Positions 16,909 to 25,975 are shown, numbered from the stretch's first letter. The stretch is 64,000 nt of DNA from CAMLHU01 sp049680185 (GCA_049680185.1 JBAUHI010000024.1:62001-126000); one strand, 5' to 3'. Notes: generated by a model from the letters alone, not told the origin. Made by a program: numbers and translations.

Positions 16909-17462
16909 GCGCTCAAGCGGAAAGTGCGCAGTGGAACGTACGCCGGCGAATGGCGATCGAGCGTGCTCTGGTAGAGCACGACCTCGTCGACGGAGAACGG
17001 GTCGGTCAGTCCATGTGCCGCGAGCGCCTTGATCGCGCCCGGGGACAACCGCTCGCCCTCCCGCACGCGCCCCAGCGTCACGTGGGGCCGGAACGTCGCG
17101 CCTTCGATGGGGAATCCCAGCGACTCGGCGTGTCGTTCGACCCGGTCCTGCAGCAGCTCGAGGGCCGGAGGTGCGTCGATACCGAGCCAGACCACGCGCG
17201 CCTTCTCCCACGACGGGAACGCGCCCAGCGGCGCCAGCTGGAATGCGAGCGGTCCGGTACCGGCGACGGAAAAAGCGATCGACTCCGCGATCGCATCGAC
17301 CCGCTCGTCCGCGACCTCGCCGTAGAACTTGAGGGTCAGGTGCACCCCGGTGGCCGGGACCCAGCGGACCGGCCAGGGGCGCTCCCGAAGCTCGCGCAGC
17401 AGCGCAGTCACCTGCTCCAATGCAGGAGCAGGGACCGGCAACGCGGCGAAGAGGCGGATCAC
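16905..17462 (-). CDS. thpR: RNA 2',3'-cyclic phosphodiesterase
   Basis: A 185-residue 2H phosphoesterase (LigT/ThpR), which opens 2',3'-cyclic phosphates on RNA ends. The two catalytic HxTx motifs are HLTLKF (41-46) and HVTLGR (127-132), spaced as in the family, and the beginning IRLFAALPVP is typical. The GTG start at 17462 overlaps the larE stop (GTGA); the frame is open farther upstream but without similarity. Confidence 0.92.
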   Translation of the reverse strand: MIRLFAALPVPAPALEQVTALLRELRERPWPVRWVPATGVHLTLKFYGEVADERVDAIAESIAFSVAGTGPLAFQLAPLGAFPSWEKARVVWLGIDAPPALELLQDRVERHAESLGFPIEGATFRPHVTLGRVREGERLSPGAIKALAAHGLTDPFSVDEVVLYQSTLDRHSPAYVPLRTFRLSA

Positions 17463-18268
17463 GCCTCGTGGGCCCGGTCGAGGACCAGCAAGCTCCCGCG
17501 ACGATAGCCCGACGGGTCGAGCTCGACGGACGTGAACCCGAGGCCGGCAAAGACCTGCTCGAGCGGATCCCAGCAAGCTCCGATCAGCGTGAACTGCGAG
17601 GGAGACACCTCGATCCGCGCAGCGGCACCGAGGTGACGTACCCGGAGGTCGCCGGTGACGCCCAGGGACCGGAGGTACACCTCTCCCTGCTCCACCTGCG
17701 CCAGGCGTTCCGGTGTGACGGTCAGGCCGTACTTGATGCGGCTCGACAAGCAGGGCGATGCCGGTGCATCCCACTGCGGGAGCCCCAGCTCGCGTGCGGC
17801 GGCGCGCACCATCGCCTTGGTCCATCCCAATTCCGCGAGCGGCGAGCGGACCCCGCGCTCATCGGCCGCTCGAAGTCCTGGACGATGCTGGCCCAGGTCG
17901 TCCGCGTTGGTGCCGTCGATGATGAGATCGAACCCGAGCTCGCCCCGTACGCGCGCCAGGACCGCCCAGAGCTCGGACTTGCAGAAGTAGCACCGGTCCG
18001 GCGCATTGGCGAGGTAGCGGGGGTCACTGAGCTCGTCGGTGTCGACCTCGATCACCGGGACCGAATACCGGCGGGCGATCTCGAGCGCGGTGTCGTGGTG
18101 GGCGGCGGGGTACGACGCGCTTCGACCGATCACCGCGCGGAACCGTGCCGGTCCCAGCGCTGCCGCGCCGGCCACGGCGAGCAGCGCGGAATCCACGCCG
18201 CCCGAGTATCCGAGCACCACCCGCCCAAGTCCCTGAAGGTGGCCGCGAAGACGTTCGAGTTCGGTCAT
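17459..18268 (-). CDS. larE: LarE-type ATP-dependent sulfur transferase (PP-loop)
   Basis: A 269-residue PP-loop ATPase of the LarE family, which sulfurises the nickel-pincer nucleotide precursor. The ATP-binding SGGVDS is at 22-27. Three cysteines are notable: Cys93 and Cys96 in RCYFCKSE and Cys173 in SPCLSSR. That arrangement marks the [4Fe-4S]-dependent LarE subtype rather than the single sacrificial-cysteine type. No larA, larB or larC genes are near. The start follows a TACGTT box by seven bases with no ribosome-binding site, so translation is probably leaderless. It heads a six-gene operon ending with the DinB gene. Confidence 0.88.
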   Translation of the reverse strand: MTELERLRGHLQGLGRVVLGYSGGVDSALLAVAGAAALGPARFRAVIGRSASYPAAHHDTALEIARRYSVPVIEVDTDELSDPRYLANAPDRCYFCKSELWAVLARVRGELGFDLIIDGTNADDLGQHRPGLRAADERGVRSPLAELGWTKAMVRAAARELGLPQWDAPASPCLSSRIKYGLTVTPERLAQVEQGEVYLRSLGVTGDLRVRHLGAAARIEVSPSQFTLIGACWDPLEQVFAGLGFTSVELDPSGYRRGSLLVLDRAHEA

Positions 18269-18275
18269 CGACCGA

Positions 18276-18281
18276 AACGTA
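18276..18281 (-). promoter_or_regulatory. Leaderless -10 element of larE
   Basis: TACGTT (extended TACGTTTC) ends seven bases before the larE ATG on the minus strand, placing the predicted +1 at or next to the start codon. No ribosome-binding site is present. Confidence 0.55.
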
Positions 18282-18339
18282 ATCGCGGCCCACTGGCGGG
18301 GGGAGCGGCGTGGTGCTTTCCGCGCCGGGGTGCGGACAT

Positions 18340-18345
18340 TAGCAT
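18340..18345 (+). promoter_or_regulatory. Leaderless -10 element of arfB
   Basis: TAGCAT ends six bases before the arfB ATG. TTTCCG at 18317-18322, 17 bases upstream, is a weak -35. It is divergent from the larE element. Confidence 0.5.
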
Positions 18346-18351
18346 CCAGCG

Positions 18352-18789
18352 ATGCCCCCGCCGACCGATGCCATCGTCGTCACTGCCCGCGTCCGCGTGC
18401 CGCGCTCGGAACTCGAATTCCGGGCCACCCGCGCCGGCGGCCCGGGCGGGCAGCACGTCAACACGTCGTCGAGCCGGGTCGAGCTCCGATGGGTCATCCT
18501 CGCATCGATCGCCGTCACGGCCGAGGAACGGGAGCGCCTGCTCCGGAAGCTCGGTCGACGGGTAGATTCCTCAGGCACTCTTCGCATCGTGTCGGACTCC
18601 CGCCGAAGCCAGCTCCAGAATCGCGAAGCGGCGGTCGCCCGGTTCCAGGAGATCGTGGCGGCGGCTCTTGCCGTCCCCAAGCCCCGCAGGGCCACCCGCC
18701 CCACCAAGGCCTCCAAGGAACGACGCCTGGTCGCCAAGCGGCATCGGACCCTCCAAAAGACCCGCCGGCGCCCTCCGGACCCCGACTGA
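18352..18789 (+). CDS. arfB: Alternative ribosome-rescue factor / peptidyl-tRNA hydrolase ArfB
   Basis: A 145-residue class I release-factor-like protein. The catalytic GGQ lies at 32-34 in RAGGPGGQHVNTSSSRV, and a basic tail (about 110-145, rich in Lys and Arg) is the segment that enters the mRNA channel of stalled ribosomes. No codon-recognition domain is present, as expected for ArfB (YaeJ). The leaderless-type start fits the -10 box just upstream. It is divergent from larE. Confidence 0.93.
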   Translation: MPPPTDAIVVTARVRVPRSELEFRATRAGGPGGQHVNTSSSRVELRWVILASIAVTAEERERLLRKLGRRVDSSGTLRIVSDSRRSQLQNREAAVARFQEIVAAALAVPKPRRATRPTKASKERRLVAKRHRTLQKTRRRPPDPD

Positions 18790-18837
18790 CGGGACCGATG
18801 TGCATCCGAATGGGTCGACCGGCATCCCCCACGTTGC

Positions 18838-19341
18838 ATGAACGACCTCATCACCGAGCTCTTCCGGCAATACCACCCATCGGTCCTCCGGATGCTGATC
18901 CGGCGCACCGGCGATCCTGACCGCGCCGAGGACCTGGCGGCCGAAGTGTTTGCACGGGCCTTTGCGGCGCCACCTCAGAACCCTCGGCCGTGGCTCTTTG
19001 CCGTGGCCCTTAACTTGGTGCGGGAAGATGCCCGGCGAGCATCCCGCCACGGGCGCCGACTGCAACTTCTCAAGGCGGAGACCCCGGAATCCACCGAGAC
19101 ACCAGCCGACGCCTATGACCGGGTCGAGCGCGCCGCCGGCGTCCGAGCCGCACTCGACCGACTCTCGGAGCGCGATCGCGAAGTGCTCCTGCTGCAGGCC
19201 GAAGGCTTCGACTACGACGAGATCGCCGCGACCAGCGGATTGGCTCGTGGTGCGGTGGGAACGACGCTGGCCCGGGCCCGCAAGCGCCTGGTGCTGGCCT
19301 ATCATGCCGAGCAGGAAGCGGGGATCCGTGCGACACGTTGA
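18838..19341 (+). CDS. ECF-type RNA polymerase sigma factor
   Basis: A 167-residue ECF sigma factor. Region 2 (LFRQYHPSVLRMLIRRTGD, then AEDLAAEVFARAFAA and PRPWLFAVALNLVRE) and region 4 (LSERDREVLLLQAEGFDYDEIAATSGLARGAVG, in several shorter conserved blocks) are complete. The 3' end overlaps the anti-sigma gene by 14 bases. No autoregulatory GGAAC-type promoter was found immediately upstream; it may be read through from arfB 48 bases upstream. Confidence 0.9.
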   Translation: MNDLITELFRQYHPSVLRMLIRRTGDPDRAEDLAAEVFARAFAAPPQNPRPWLFAVALNLVREDARRASRHGRRLQLLKAETPESTETPADAYDRVERAAGVRAALDRLSERDREVLLLQAEGFDYDEIAATSGLARGAVGTTLARARKRLVLAYHAEQEAGIRATR

Positions 19342-20323
19342 CGAAGGCACCCTGCACGAGCTGCTCGACGGCAGCCTGGCGCGGGCGGAAACGGTCCGGG
19401 TCGAAGCGCATCTCGCCAACTGCGGGGCCTGCCGGGCTCGGCTTGACGATGCCCACGCGCTCGTCCGAGAGACCGCCGACCTCATCCTGACGCTCGACAC
19501 CCCCCCGGCACCGCCATTGGCGTCGCGGCCATCGGTCCTTCGGCGAACCCGCTGGCCTGCCGCAGTCGGTTGGGCCGCCAGCATCACCATCGCCGTCGGG
19601 ATCGGGTTCGCACTCCACGGCCCGATGGGCGCGACCGGGACCCCTGCCGCCGCGGCCGCTGATGCGGCCTCGGCACCATCGGTCGCACGGAGCACGGCTG
19701 CCGAGGCCGCCCCGGACCGCGCGAAGGGCCCGCGGCAGGACGCGGTACGCCGAGCCGGATCCACTGCGAGCGCGGGTGGCAACACCGTCTCCGTCAAGAC
19801 CGCTCACCCAGCGAACGCGCCGCTGCCATCCCGATCCGCATCAGCCCCGCCGGAGGTGCTCCGGATGCACCCGAGCGCTGCCGTGGCGCTCGACGCCCGT
19901 GCAGAGGCCAGGACCCGGCACCCCGACTCGAACACGATCACGCTCGAAGATGCGATCCAGCGGCTCGGTGGCTCGATCCGCCTGATCGACGGCCTCGATC
20001 CGGTCTCCGTGGCGCGGGTACCCGGGTCGATGGTGGAAGGCGCCGACCCGCGGCGCGACGCGATCCTGGTCCGGTACGTGGATCCCGCGCTCGGGGCCAT
20101 CCAGCTGGCGCAGCAACGGATCCTCGCGGCCGACAGTCTCGACGCGTTGGCGGCAGGACCCTCCGGGAATGTGGCGTCACCCGGAACTTCGGCGATGCCG
20201 GCGGTCCCGATGCAGGAGGCGCTCTCCACCGTCAGCTGGAGTGACGGACACGGGTTCCAGATGACGCTCACCGCGATGGCGCCGGCAGGATCGCTCGCGG
20301 CGCTCCGGGCCCGGGTGCACTGA
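19328..20323 (+). CDS. Zinc-finger (ZAS-type) anti-sigma factor with long extracytoplasmic domain
   Basis: A 331-residue protein encoded overlapping the ECF sigma gene. The N-terminal anti-sigma domain has the zinc motif HLANCGAC (His28, Cys32, Cys35). One membrane helix follows (about 78-100, AAVGWAASITIAVGIGFAL), then a low-complexity Ala/Pro linker and an unrecognised C-terminal domain (about 180-331). The start is GTG at 19328, because the ZAS fold begins directly there. It would hold the sigma factor at the membrane and release it on an envelope signal. The large external domain could be the sensor; its ligand is unknown. Confidence 0.85.
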   Translation: MRHVDEGTLHELLDGSLARAETVRVEAHLANCGACRARLDDAHALVRETADLILTLDTPPAPPLASRPSVLRRTRWPAAVGWAASITIAVGIGFALHGPMGATGTPAAAAADAASAPSVARSTAAEAAPDRAKGPRQDAVRRAGSTASAGGNTVSVKTAHPANAPLPSRSASAPPEVLRMHPSAAVALDARAEARTRHPDSNTITLEDAIQRLGGSIRLIDGLDPVSVARVPGSMVEGADPRRDAILVRYVDPALGAIQLAQQRILAADSLDALAAGPSGNVASPGTSAMPAVPMQEALSTVSWSDGHGFQMTLTAMAPAGSLAALRARVH

Positions 20324-20334
20324 GGGCCCTAACG

Positions 20335-20366
20335 CGAGACCCCCCGCTGGCGGGCGAGGGGTCTCG
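20335..20366. terminator. Hairpin between convergent genes, probable terminator
   Basis: CGAGACCCC (20335-20343) pairs perfectly with GGGGTCTCG (20358-20366) around a 14-base GC-rich loop. It lies between the anti-sigma gene and the convergent DUF2911 gene and could end both transcripts. A U-tract is weak on either strand. Confidence 0.5.
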
Positions 20367-20390
20367 TTCGAGCCAGGAGAATGGGGCCGA

Positions 20391-21533
20391 TCATTTCACG
20401 CGGATCGGCACCGTGAACCGGGACCTGTCCCAGTCCATCACGAGCACGGCGTCGCTGACGGTCAAAGTGAACCGCTCGACCGGTGCGGCGAGCGACGACA
20501 CGGCGAGCGGCACCCGCGCGAAGTCGCGCTTGGCATCGTAGTCGGTCCCCCACTGTCCTGTCTGGCTGTTGATGATGAGGGTGGCGCCGTCCTTCGTCGG
20601 CAGCGTCCAGAGAGTGTACGTCCCGGCCGGGACCACGGCACCACCGATGATCAGATCCCGGTCGGTGGTGAGTTGCGTCGCCGCATTCGCCCCGGTCCGC
20701 CAGACCTGGCCCCACGGGACCAGCCCGCCGAAGATGCGCCGGCCGCGGACCATCGGGCGGCCATAGTCGACCGACACCGAGGCGCTGCCGATGGTCCCGC
20801 GGGCAGTGTCGCGGCTCGACATGACCCCAAGCCCCTGCCCCGCCGCATCTCGCACGGCGAACGACGCGGCCAGTCCGTCGAAATCAAGGCTCGGCACACG
20901 GGCCACCTGCATCCTGACAGTGGTCTGGCCAGCGTCGAACCCGAGCGCCCGTCCATCCCGGTCGATCTTGAAGTTCACGGGGGAACCGAAGGAGTCATAA
21001 CTCGCTGAATCCGAACCGACGCGGCGGAATATGTTCGGCGAGCGAGCGACGGAGCCGGCGTACACGAGGTCCACCGGCAGCGAGTCCACCTTGTGCTGAA
21101 CCAGCAATCTGCTCCCCAACTCCATCATCGCGTACGAATAGCTGAGTGCCGGAAGGGCGAGCGAACCGACCGCCACGCTGCGGGATCGGGTGTGTCCGCC
21201 CGCCGTCATCGTCGATGTCACCGAGTCGCGGCCGAAGACGAGCGAACCCTCGGAGATCGGCGCCCCGGCCGGCGACCCGATGGGCCTCTGCTCCAGGTCC
21301 ACACGGCCCACCAAGCCATCGGGCCGGAGCGTGGCGACATAATGGAACCATTGGGTGCGGGGGGTGCGAACGACGAGGTCACCGGTGAGCGCCGTGCGCG
21401 TGAACTCGAAGCGCTCGAGGGACACGGTGTCGGCTCCCAGACGTGCGACGAATACGCCACGTTCCTGGGCCACAAGCGCTGCAGGAACGATGGCGATGAT
21501 CACTGCGATGGATCGAAGGGCGCGGGAGAGCAT
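20391..21533 (-). CDS. Secreted DUF2911-domain protein
   Basis: A 380-residue exported protein. A signal peptide (about 1-22, ending ALVAQ) precedes an unrecognised beta-rich N-terminal region. The C-terminal DUF2911 domain starts near residue 255, with SVDYGRPMVRGRRIFGGLVP, VWRTGANAATQLTT and VPAGTYTLWTLP, all characteristic of that family. Function unknown. The ATG at 21533 has GGAG seven bases upstream and is directly followed by the signal peptide; the longer open frame upstream has none. Confidence 0.82.
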   Translation of the reverse strand: MLSRALRSIAVIIAIVPAALVAQERGVFVARLGADTVSLERFEFTRTALTGDLVVRTPRTQWFHYVATLRPDGLVGRVDLEQRPIGSPAGAPISEGSLVFGRDSVTSTMTAGGHTRSRSVAVGSLALPALSYSYAMMELGSRLLVQHKVDSLPVDLVYAGSVARSPNIFRRVGSDSASYDSFGSPVNFKIDRDGRALGFDAGQTTVRMQVARVPSLDFDGLAASFAVRDAAGQGLGVMSSRDTARGTIGSASVSVDYGRPMVRGRRIFGGLVPWGQVWRTGANAATQLTTDRDLIIGGAVVPAGTYTLWTLPTKDGATLIINSQTGQWGTDYDAKRDFARVPLAVSSLAAPVERFTLTVSDAVLVMDWDRSRFTVPIRVK

Positions 21534-21622
21534 CGGTGCTCCGGGTCGGGGCGCGGTCAGTGACGGCACGCGGACGCTACTCCAATTCACCCGCGGGTCG
21601 GTGGGGGTCCCGTCGAACGGGC

Positions 21623-22651
21623 TCAGCGGATGATGACGTACGACACTGCCGCCATCGCCGCGGCCATCGGCATGGTGAGGAGCCACGCCCACACGATCCG
21701 GCCCGCCACACCCCACCGCACCGCCGATAGCCGCTGGGCCGCACCGACTCCGACGATGGCCCCCGTGATGGTATGCGTGGTGCTCACCGGAATGCCGAGC
21801 GCCGAGGCCACCAGGATGCACGCACCACCGCTGGTCTCGGCGCAGAATCCGCCGAACGGCCGGAGCTTCGTGATCTTGGTGCCCATCGTCTTGACGATCC
21901 GCCAGCCGCCCGCCGCGGTCCCGAGCGCAATGGCGCTGTACGCCGACATCTCGACCCACAGCGGGACCGAGTTCGCGTCGGTAACGTGGAGATGGTGGAG
22001 CCACCCGGTCTGGTGGGCGAAGGCCGCCTGGGTCGCGACCAGGAGTCCGACGATGATGCCCATCGTCTTCTGGGCATCGTTGGCACCGTGGCTCAGCGAG
22101 AAGAGCGCCGAGGACACCAGCTGCATCCGTCGGAATGCCAATTCGACCGGCCGCCCCGGCAATCGATGGAGCGCCCAGGCCAATCCGACGGTGAGCCCGA
22201 GTGCCAGGAACATCCCCAGGAAGGGCGAGATAGCGATGGCCGCGATCGGGGCGATCCACCCGCTCAACAGGAGGGCACCGACACCGGCCTTGGCGACCGC
22301 CGCGCCCCCGAGCCCACCCATCAACGCATGGGACGAACTCGTCGGCAGGCCGAGGAACCAGGTGATGATATTCCAGATGATGGCGCCGAGAAGGGCCGCG
22401 AAGATGAGCGCGGGATCGACGACCGACGGATCCACCAGCCCCTTGCCAATGGTCTTGGCGACCGCGGTGCCGACGGTGAATGCCGCCGCGAAGTTGAAGA
22501 ACGCCGCCCAGACGACCGCCACGCCCGGCGAGAGCACCCGGGTCGAGACCACCGTGGCGATCGAGTTCGCGCTGTCGTGGAATCCGTTGATGAAATCGAA
22601 GACGAACGCGACCGCAATGATGACCAGGACATACGTGACGGTGGAGGTCAT
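21623..22651 (-). CDS. pit: Inorganic phosphate transporter, PiT family
   Basis: A 342-residue low-affinity phosphate/cation symporter. Both repeated family signatures are visible: the N-terminal FDFINGFHDSANSIATVV with GLPTSSSHALMGGLGG, and the C-terminal SLSHGANDAQKTMG with GIPVSTTHTITGAIVG. About ten membrane helices fit the usual length. It starts two bases after the stop of the DUF47 gene, the typical pit accessory arrangement. Confidence 0.95.
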   Translation of the reverse strand: MTSTVTYVLVIIAVAFVFDFINGFHDSANSIATVVSTRVLSPGVAVVWAAFFNFAAAFTVGTAVAKTIGKGLVDPSVVDPALIFAALLGAIIWNIITWFLGLPTSSSHALMGGLGGAAVAKAGVGALLLSGWIAPIAAIAISPFLGMFLALGLTVGLAWALHRLPGRPVELAFRRMQLVSSALFSLSHGANDAQKTMGIIVGLLVATQAAFAHQTGWLHHLHVTDANSVPLWVEMSAYSAIALGTAAGGWRIVKTMGTKITKLRPFGGFCAETSGGACILVASALGIPVSTTHTITGAIVGVGAAQRLSAVRWGVAGRIVWAWLLTMPMAAAMAAVSYVIIR

Positions 22652-22653
22652 CG

Positions 22654-23286
22654 TCAGGCGTGCTTGATCGAGATGGACTCGAGCACGTTCGCCACGTCCT
22701 CGGCGTGATCGAGGGTCTTCTCCAGGTTGTCGTAGATCTCTTTCCACTTCATCACCATCAGCGCATCGGTGGCTCCCTCGAACAACTTGCCCAGGAACTC
22801 GTGATACGTCGCGTCGCCATCCTCCTCCAGCTTCTTGATCTTCATGCAGGCGTTGACCACCACCCCATGGTCGTTCTTCTCCAGCACGGTGACCGCCTCC
22901 AGCACCTTCTCCGCGGCGTGCTGGATGACCTCCGCCAGCAGCACCGCCCCCAGCGGCGCGTCACCGGCGCGGAAGATCTGCACCCGGCGCGCGGTCCCGT
23001 CGATGAGATCGAGCACGTCGTCGAGGCGAGAGGCCAGCAGGTGGATGTCCTCACGGTCGAGCGGCGTGATGAAGCTCCGGTCGAGCCGGCTCACCACCTC
23101 GTGGGTAAGGTCGTCGGCATCGTGCTCGAGGCGCTTGATGGCTTCCACGATCGGCGCCCGGCGCTCCTCCGGCGCCTGCAGCAGCTCGACCAATCGCTTG
23201 GCGGCCTCGACGTTCAGCTTGGCCACCTGGGTGAACAGGTCGAAGAACCGCTCATCGCGTGGAAGCAGGCGCACCGGGGACTCCAT
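22654..23286 (-). CDS. DUF47 / PhoU-like Pit accessory protein
   Basis: A 210-residue all-helical protein of the DUF47 family, related to PhoU, which regulates or assists Pit transporters. Conserved metal-binding-type segments EAIKRLEHDADDLTHEV and LDREDIHLLASRLDDVLD are present, with the matching C-terminal KKLEEDGDATYHEFLGKLF and TLDHAEDVANVLESI. It is first in the pit operon, two bases before pit. Confidence 0.92.
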   Translation of the reverse strand: MESPVRLLPRDERFFDLFTQVAKLNVEAAKRLVELLQAPEERRAPIVEAIKRLEHDADDLTHEVVSRLDRSFITPLDREDIHLLASRLDDVLDLIDGTARRVQIFRAGDAPLGAVLLAEVIQHAAEKVLEAVTVLEKNDHGVVVNACMKIKKLEEDGDATYHEFLGKLFEGATDALMVMKWKEIYDNLEKTLDHAEDVANVLESISIKHA

Positions 23287-23313
23287 GGCTGGTCGGTCAA
23301 TTCGAAGGGTCCC

Positions 23314-23321
23314 TGAAAATA
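23314..23321 (-). promoter_or_regulatory. Candidate -10 element of the DUF47-pit operon
   Basis: TATTTTCA on the minus strand matches the TANNTTYC pattern. The predicted start of transcription would leave a leader of about 20 nt before the DUF47 ATG. No convincing -35 is visible. Confidence 0.4.
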
Positions 23322-23354
23322 GTCCGCTGGCGCGACCGCACCAGTCATACGCCG

Positions 23355-24905
23355 TCATCCGCCCGAAGGACGGTCGGTCGACCGTCGATCGAGGCTGCGA
23401 TACTGGATGGCCTCCCGGACGTGTTCCGGCGCGAGCTCCTCCGCGCTGCCGAGATCGGCGATGGTGCGGGCGAGCTTGAGGACCCGGTGGTAGGCGCGGG
23501 CCGACAGGCCCAGGCGGGTGATCGCCGACCGGAGGAGCCCCTCGACCTCGTCGCTCACGCGGCACCACCGGCGGAGTTCGCGGGCGCCCATCTGGGCGTT
23601 CGCGTGGATCCCGGGCCGGCCCCGGAATCGCTCCCGCTGGATCGTCCGCGCCGCGTCCACGCGCGCCCGGATGTCGGCGCTCGATTCCCCTGAGACATCG
23701 CTGGCCAGGTCGCGGTAGTTGACCGCCGGCACCTCGAGGTGGATGTCGATCCGGTCGAGGAGGGGACCTGAGAGCCGGCTCAGGTAGCGTTCGACCGCGT
23801 CGGCGGGGCACCGACAGGCGTGCGCGGGATCGCCCAGGTAGCCGCAGGGACACGGATTCATCGCGGCGGCAAGGATGAATCGTGCCGGATAGGTCAGGCT
23901 GATCGCTGCGCGGCTCAGCGTCACATGTCCGTCCTCGAGCGGCTGGCGCAGCACCTCCAGGACATTCTTGCGGAACTCCGGCAATTCGTCGAGGAACAGC
24001 ACCCCGCCATGCGCCAAGCTCACTTCCCCGGGACGGGGGTTGGAGCCGCCGCCGATCAACCCTGCGTCACTGATGGTGTGGTGGGGTGCGCGGAACGGGC
24101 GGATCACGCTCAACGATCGTCCCGGCGGCAGCAGACCGGCCACGCTGTGGATCTTGGTGGTCTCGAGCGCCTCATCGAGGTCCATCGGAGGCAGGATGGT
24201 CGGCAACCGTCGCGCGAGCATCGTCTTCCCTGCACCCGGCGGGCCGATGAGCAGGATGTTGTGCCCGCCTGCGGCCGCCACCTCGAGCGCCCGCTTGGCG
24301 GAGAGCTGTGCCTTGACATCGGAAAAGTCGACGACGTCCTGGTGCCGCTCGGACATCAGCGCCGCCAGGTCGACGTGCGCCACCGGCAGTTCCGTCTCGC
24401 CGGTCAGGTGACGGCACACGTCAAGCAGCGTGCGGGCCCCGCGCACCGCGATGCCATCGACGACCGCGGCCTCCGGCAAGTTCTGTTCGGGAAGCACGAT
24501 GCCCTTGCACCCGGCGGCGCGCGCTGCGAGCGCCATCGAGAGCGCACCCCGCACCGGCCGGAGGTCCCCTTCCAACCCCAGCTCGCCCAGGAACACCTCG
24601 CCCTTGAGCGCGTCCTCCGGGAGGTGCCCGCCCGCGGCGAGCACTCCCAGCGCGATCGGCAGGTCGAGCGCGGAGCCATCCTTGCGCACGTCGGCCGGGG
24701 CCAGGTTGACGGTGACCTTCTTCAAGGGCACAGAGTACCCGGCGTTGGCCAGCGCGGGAAAGACCCGCTCACGCCCCTCTCGCACCGCGCCGTGGGGGAG
24801 CCCCACCACCGAGAAGGACGGCAGCCCGTTGGAGATATCGACCTCGACATCGACGAGATAGGCGTCGACGCCGAGCACGGCGGTGGCTTGGACACGACTG
24901 AGCAT
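23355..24905 (-). CDS. YifB-family Mg-chelatase-like AAA+ ATPase (ComM-like)
   Basis: A 516-residue protein of the YifB/ComM family. An N-terminal Lon-protease-like domain (1-170, LGVDAYLVDVEVDISNGLP) is followed by an AAA+ module with Walker A GPPGAGKTML near residue 220, the PFRAPHHTISDAGLIGGG block and FLDELPEF, and a Mg-chelatase C-terminal domain. ComM is a helicase that helps branch migration during natural transformation, so competence is a possible role here. The length is typical. Confidence 0.93.
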   Translation of the reverse strand: MLSRVQATAVLGVDAYLVDVEVDISNGLPSFSVVGLPHGAVREGRERVFPALANAGYSVPLKKVTVNLAPADVRKDGSALDLPIALGVLAAGGHLPEDALKGEVFLGELGLEGDLRPVRGALSMALAARAAGCKGIVLPEQNLPEAAVVDGIAVRGARTLLDVCRHLTGETELPVAHVDLAALMSERHQDVVDFSDVKAQLSAKRALEVAAAGGHNILLIGPPGAGKTMLARRLPTILPPMDLDEALETTKIHSVAGLLPPGRSLSVIRPFRAPHHTISDAGLIGGGSNPRPGEVSLAHGGVLFLDELPEFRKNVLEVLRQPLEDGHVTLSRAAISLTYPARFILAAAMNPCPCGYLGDPAHACRCPADAVERYLSRLSGPLLDRIDIHLEVPAVNYRDLASDVSGESSADIRARVDAARTIQRERFRGRPGIHANAQMGARELRRWCRVSDEVEGLLRSAITRLGLSARAYHRVLKLARTIADLGSAEELAPEHVREAIQYRSLDRRSTDRPSGG

Positions 24906-25000
24906 CGGCGATCCCGGAGGGAGACCGCACGACAGTACCGATGGAAGACACGATGAGCGGCACCGAACCTGCGCCGAGGAGGGCCCGAACTACGCGGAGG

Positions 25001-25969
25001 TCAGAATTCCCCGATGAACCCGATCTCGGGTTCCAGACGCTGGCCGCATCGTTCCAGCACCATCGCCTGGGCATGCACGATCACCGCCCGCACGTCGGCG
25101 GCGGTGGCGTGACCGAGGTTCACGATGATGTTGGCGTGCAGGTGGGAGATCTGCGCGTCGCCGATGCGAAAGCCCTTGAGCCCGCACTGATCCACCAGGC
25201 GGCCGGCCCCGACCCCTTCGATCTTCTTGAAGATCGAACCGGCGCTCGGATGGATATCGAGCCAGGGATGGCGGGACCCTCGCCAGCTCAGGTTCTCCTG
25301 GACCACCCGCTGCAGTGCGACCGGGTCACCCCTGGTGAGCCGGAAGGTCGCGGCCAGGACGATGTCGGCCCGGTGGTGGAACACCGAGTCGTCATAGCCG
25401 AACTGCACATACCCGGCATCCACCACCCTCCGCTCCCCCTCGGCCGAGAGGATCTCGCACTGCTCGAAGATCTCGGCGATGAACATGGTACGCTCCCGCG
25501 CCGGTGCAGGAGAGAGGAAGTGCAGGTTCTGCCAGACGGCCCCGCCGACGGTGCTCGGGATCCCGATGAAGTGCTCGAACCCCGACCAGCCCCGATGCAC
25601 CGAGTCCAGGACCAGCCCTTGCATCACCGTACCGCTCTCGGCGCGAATGCGACCGTCGGGGCGCCACTCGACCGCACCCGCCTGGTTCCGGACCACCAGC
25701 CCGCGGATCCCGCGGTCGCCGACCAGGATGTTCGCCCCCAGGCCGAGTACGAAGACTGGGAGCCCCGCACGCCGGCCACCCAGCACCGCCCGGGCCAGGT
25801 CATCCGCACTCGTGGCGCGGTAGAGGAGATCGGCGGGTCCACCGACCCGGAACGTGGTGAGCGGGCGCAGGGGCACCGAGCGGTCAAGCCGCGTCGGCTC
25901 CAAGCCGTGCGCGGCGGGATCGAAGTGCTCCACCGCGGCAAGCGTGACGGTGTCAGGGGACGCGGGCAT
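25001..25969 (-). CDS. murB: UDP-N-acetylenolpyruvoylglucosamine reductase
   Basis: A 322-residue FAD enzyme that reduces enolpyruvyl-UDP-GlcNAc to UDP-MurNAc in peptidoglycan synthesis. FAD-binding TTFRVGGPADLL and VLGLGANILVGDRGIRG, GIPSTVGGAVWQN and the catalytic-serine segment HPSAGSIFKK are present. A type II-like enlarged loop is visible (QNLHFLSPAPARERTMFI). Two ATG codons lie in tandem; the second (25969) is preferred because it sits six bases after the TAGCTT box, as in the other leaderless starts. Confidence 0.95.
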   Translation of the reverse strand: MPASPDTVTLAAVEHFDPAAHGLEPTRLDRSVPLRPLTTFRVGGPADLLYRATSADDLARAVLGGRRAGLPVFVLGLGANILVGDRGIRGLVVRNQAGAVEWRPDGRIRAESGTVMQGLVLDSVHRGWSGFEHFIGIPSTVGGAVWQNLHFLSPAPARERTMFIAEIFEQCEILSAEGERRVVDAGYVQFGYDDSVFHHRADIVLAATFRLTRGDPVALQRVVQENLSWRGSRHPWLDIHPSAGSIFKKIEGVGAGRLVDQCGLKGFRIGDAQISHLHANIIVNLGHATAADVRAVIVHAQAMVLERCGQRLEPEIGFIGEF

Positions 25970-25975
25970 CATGAA

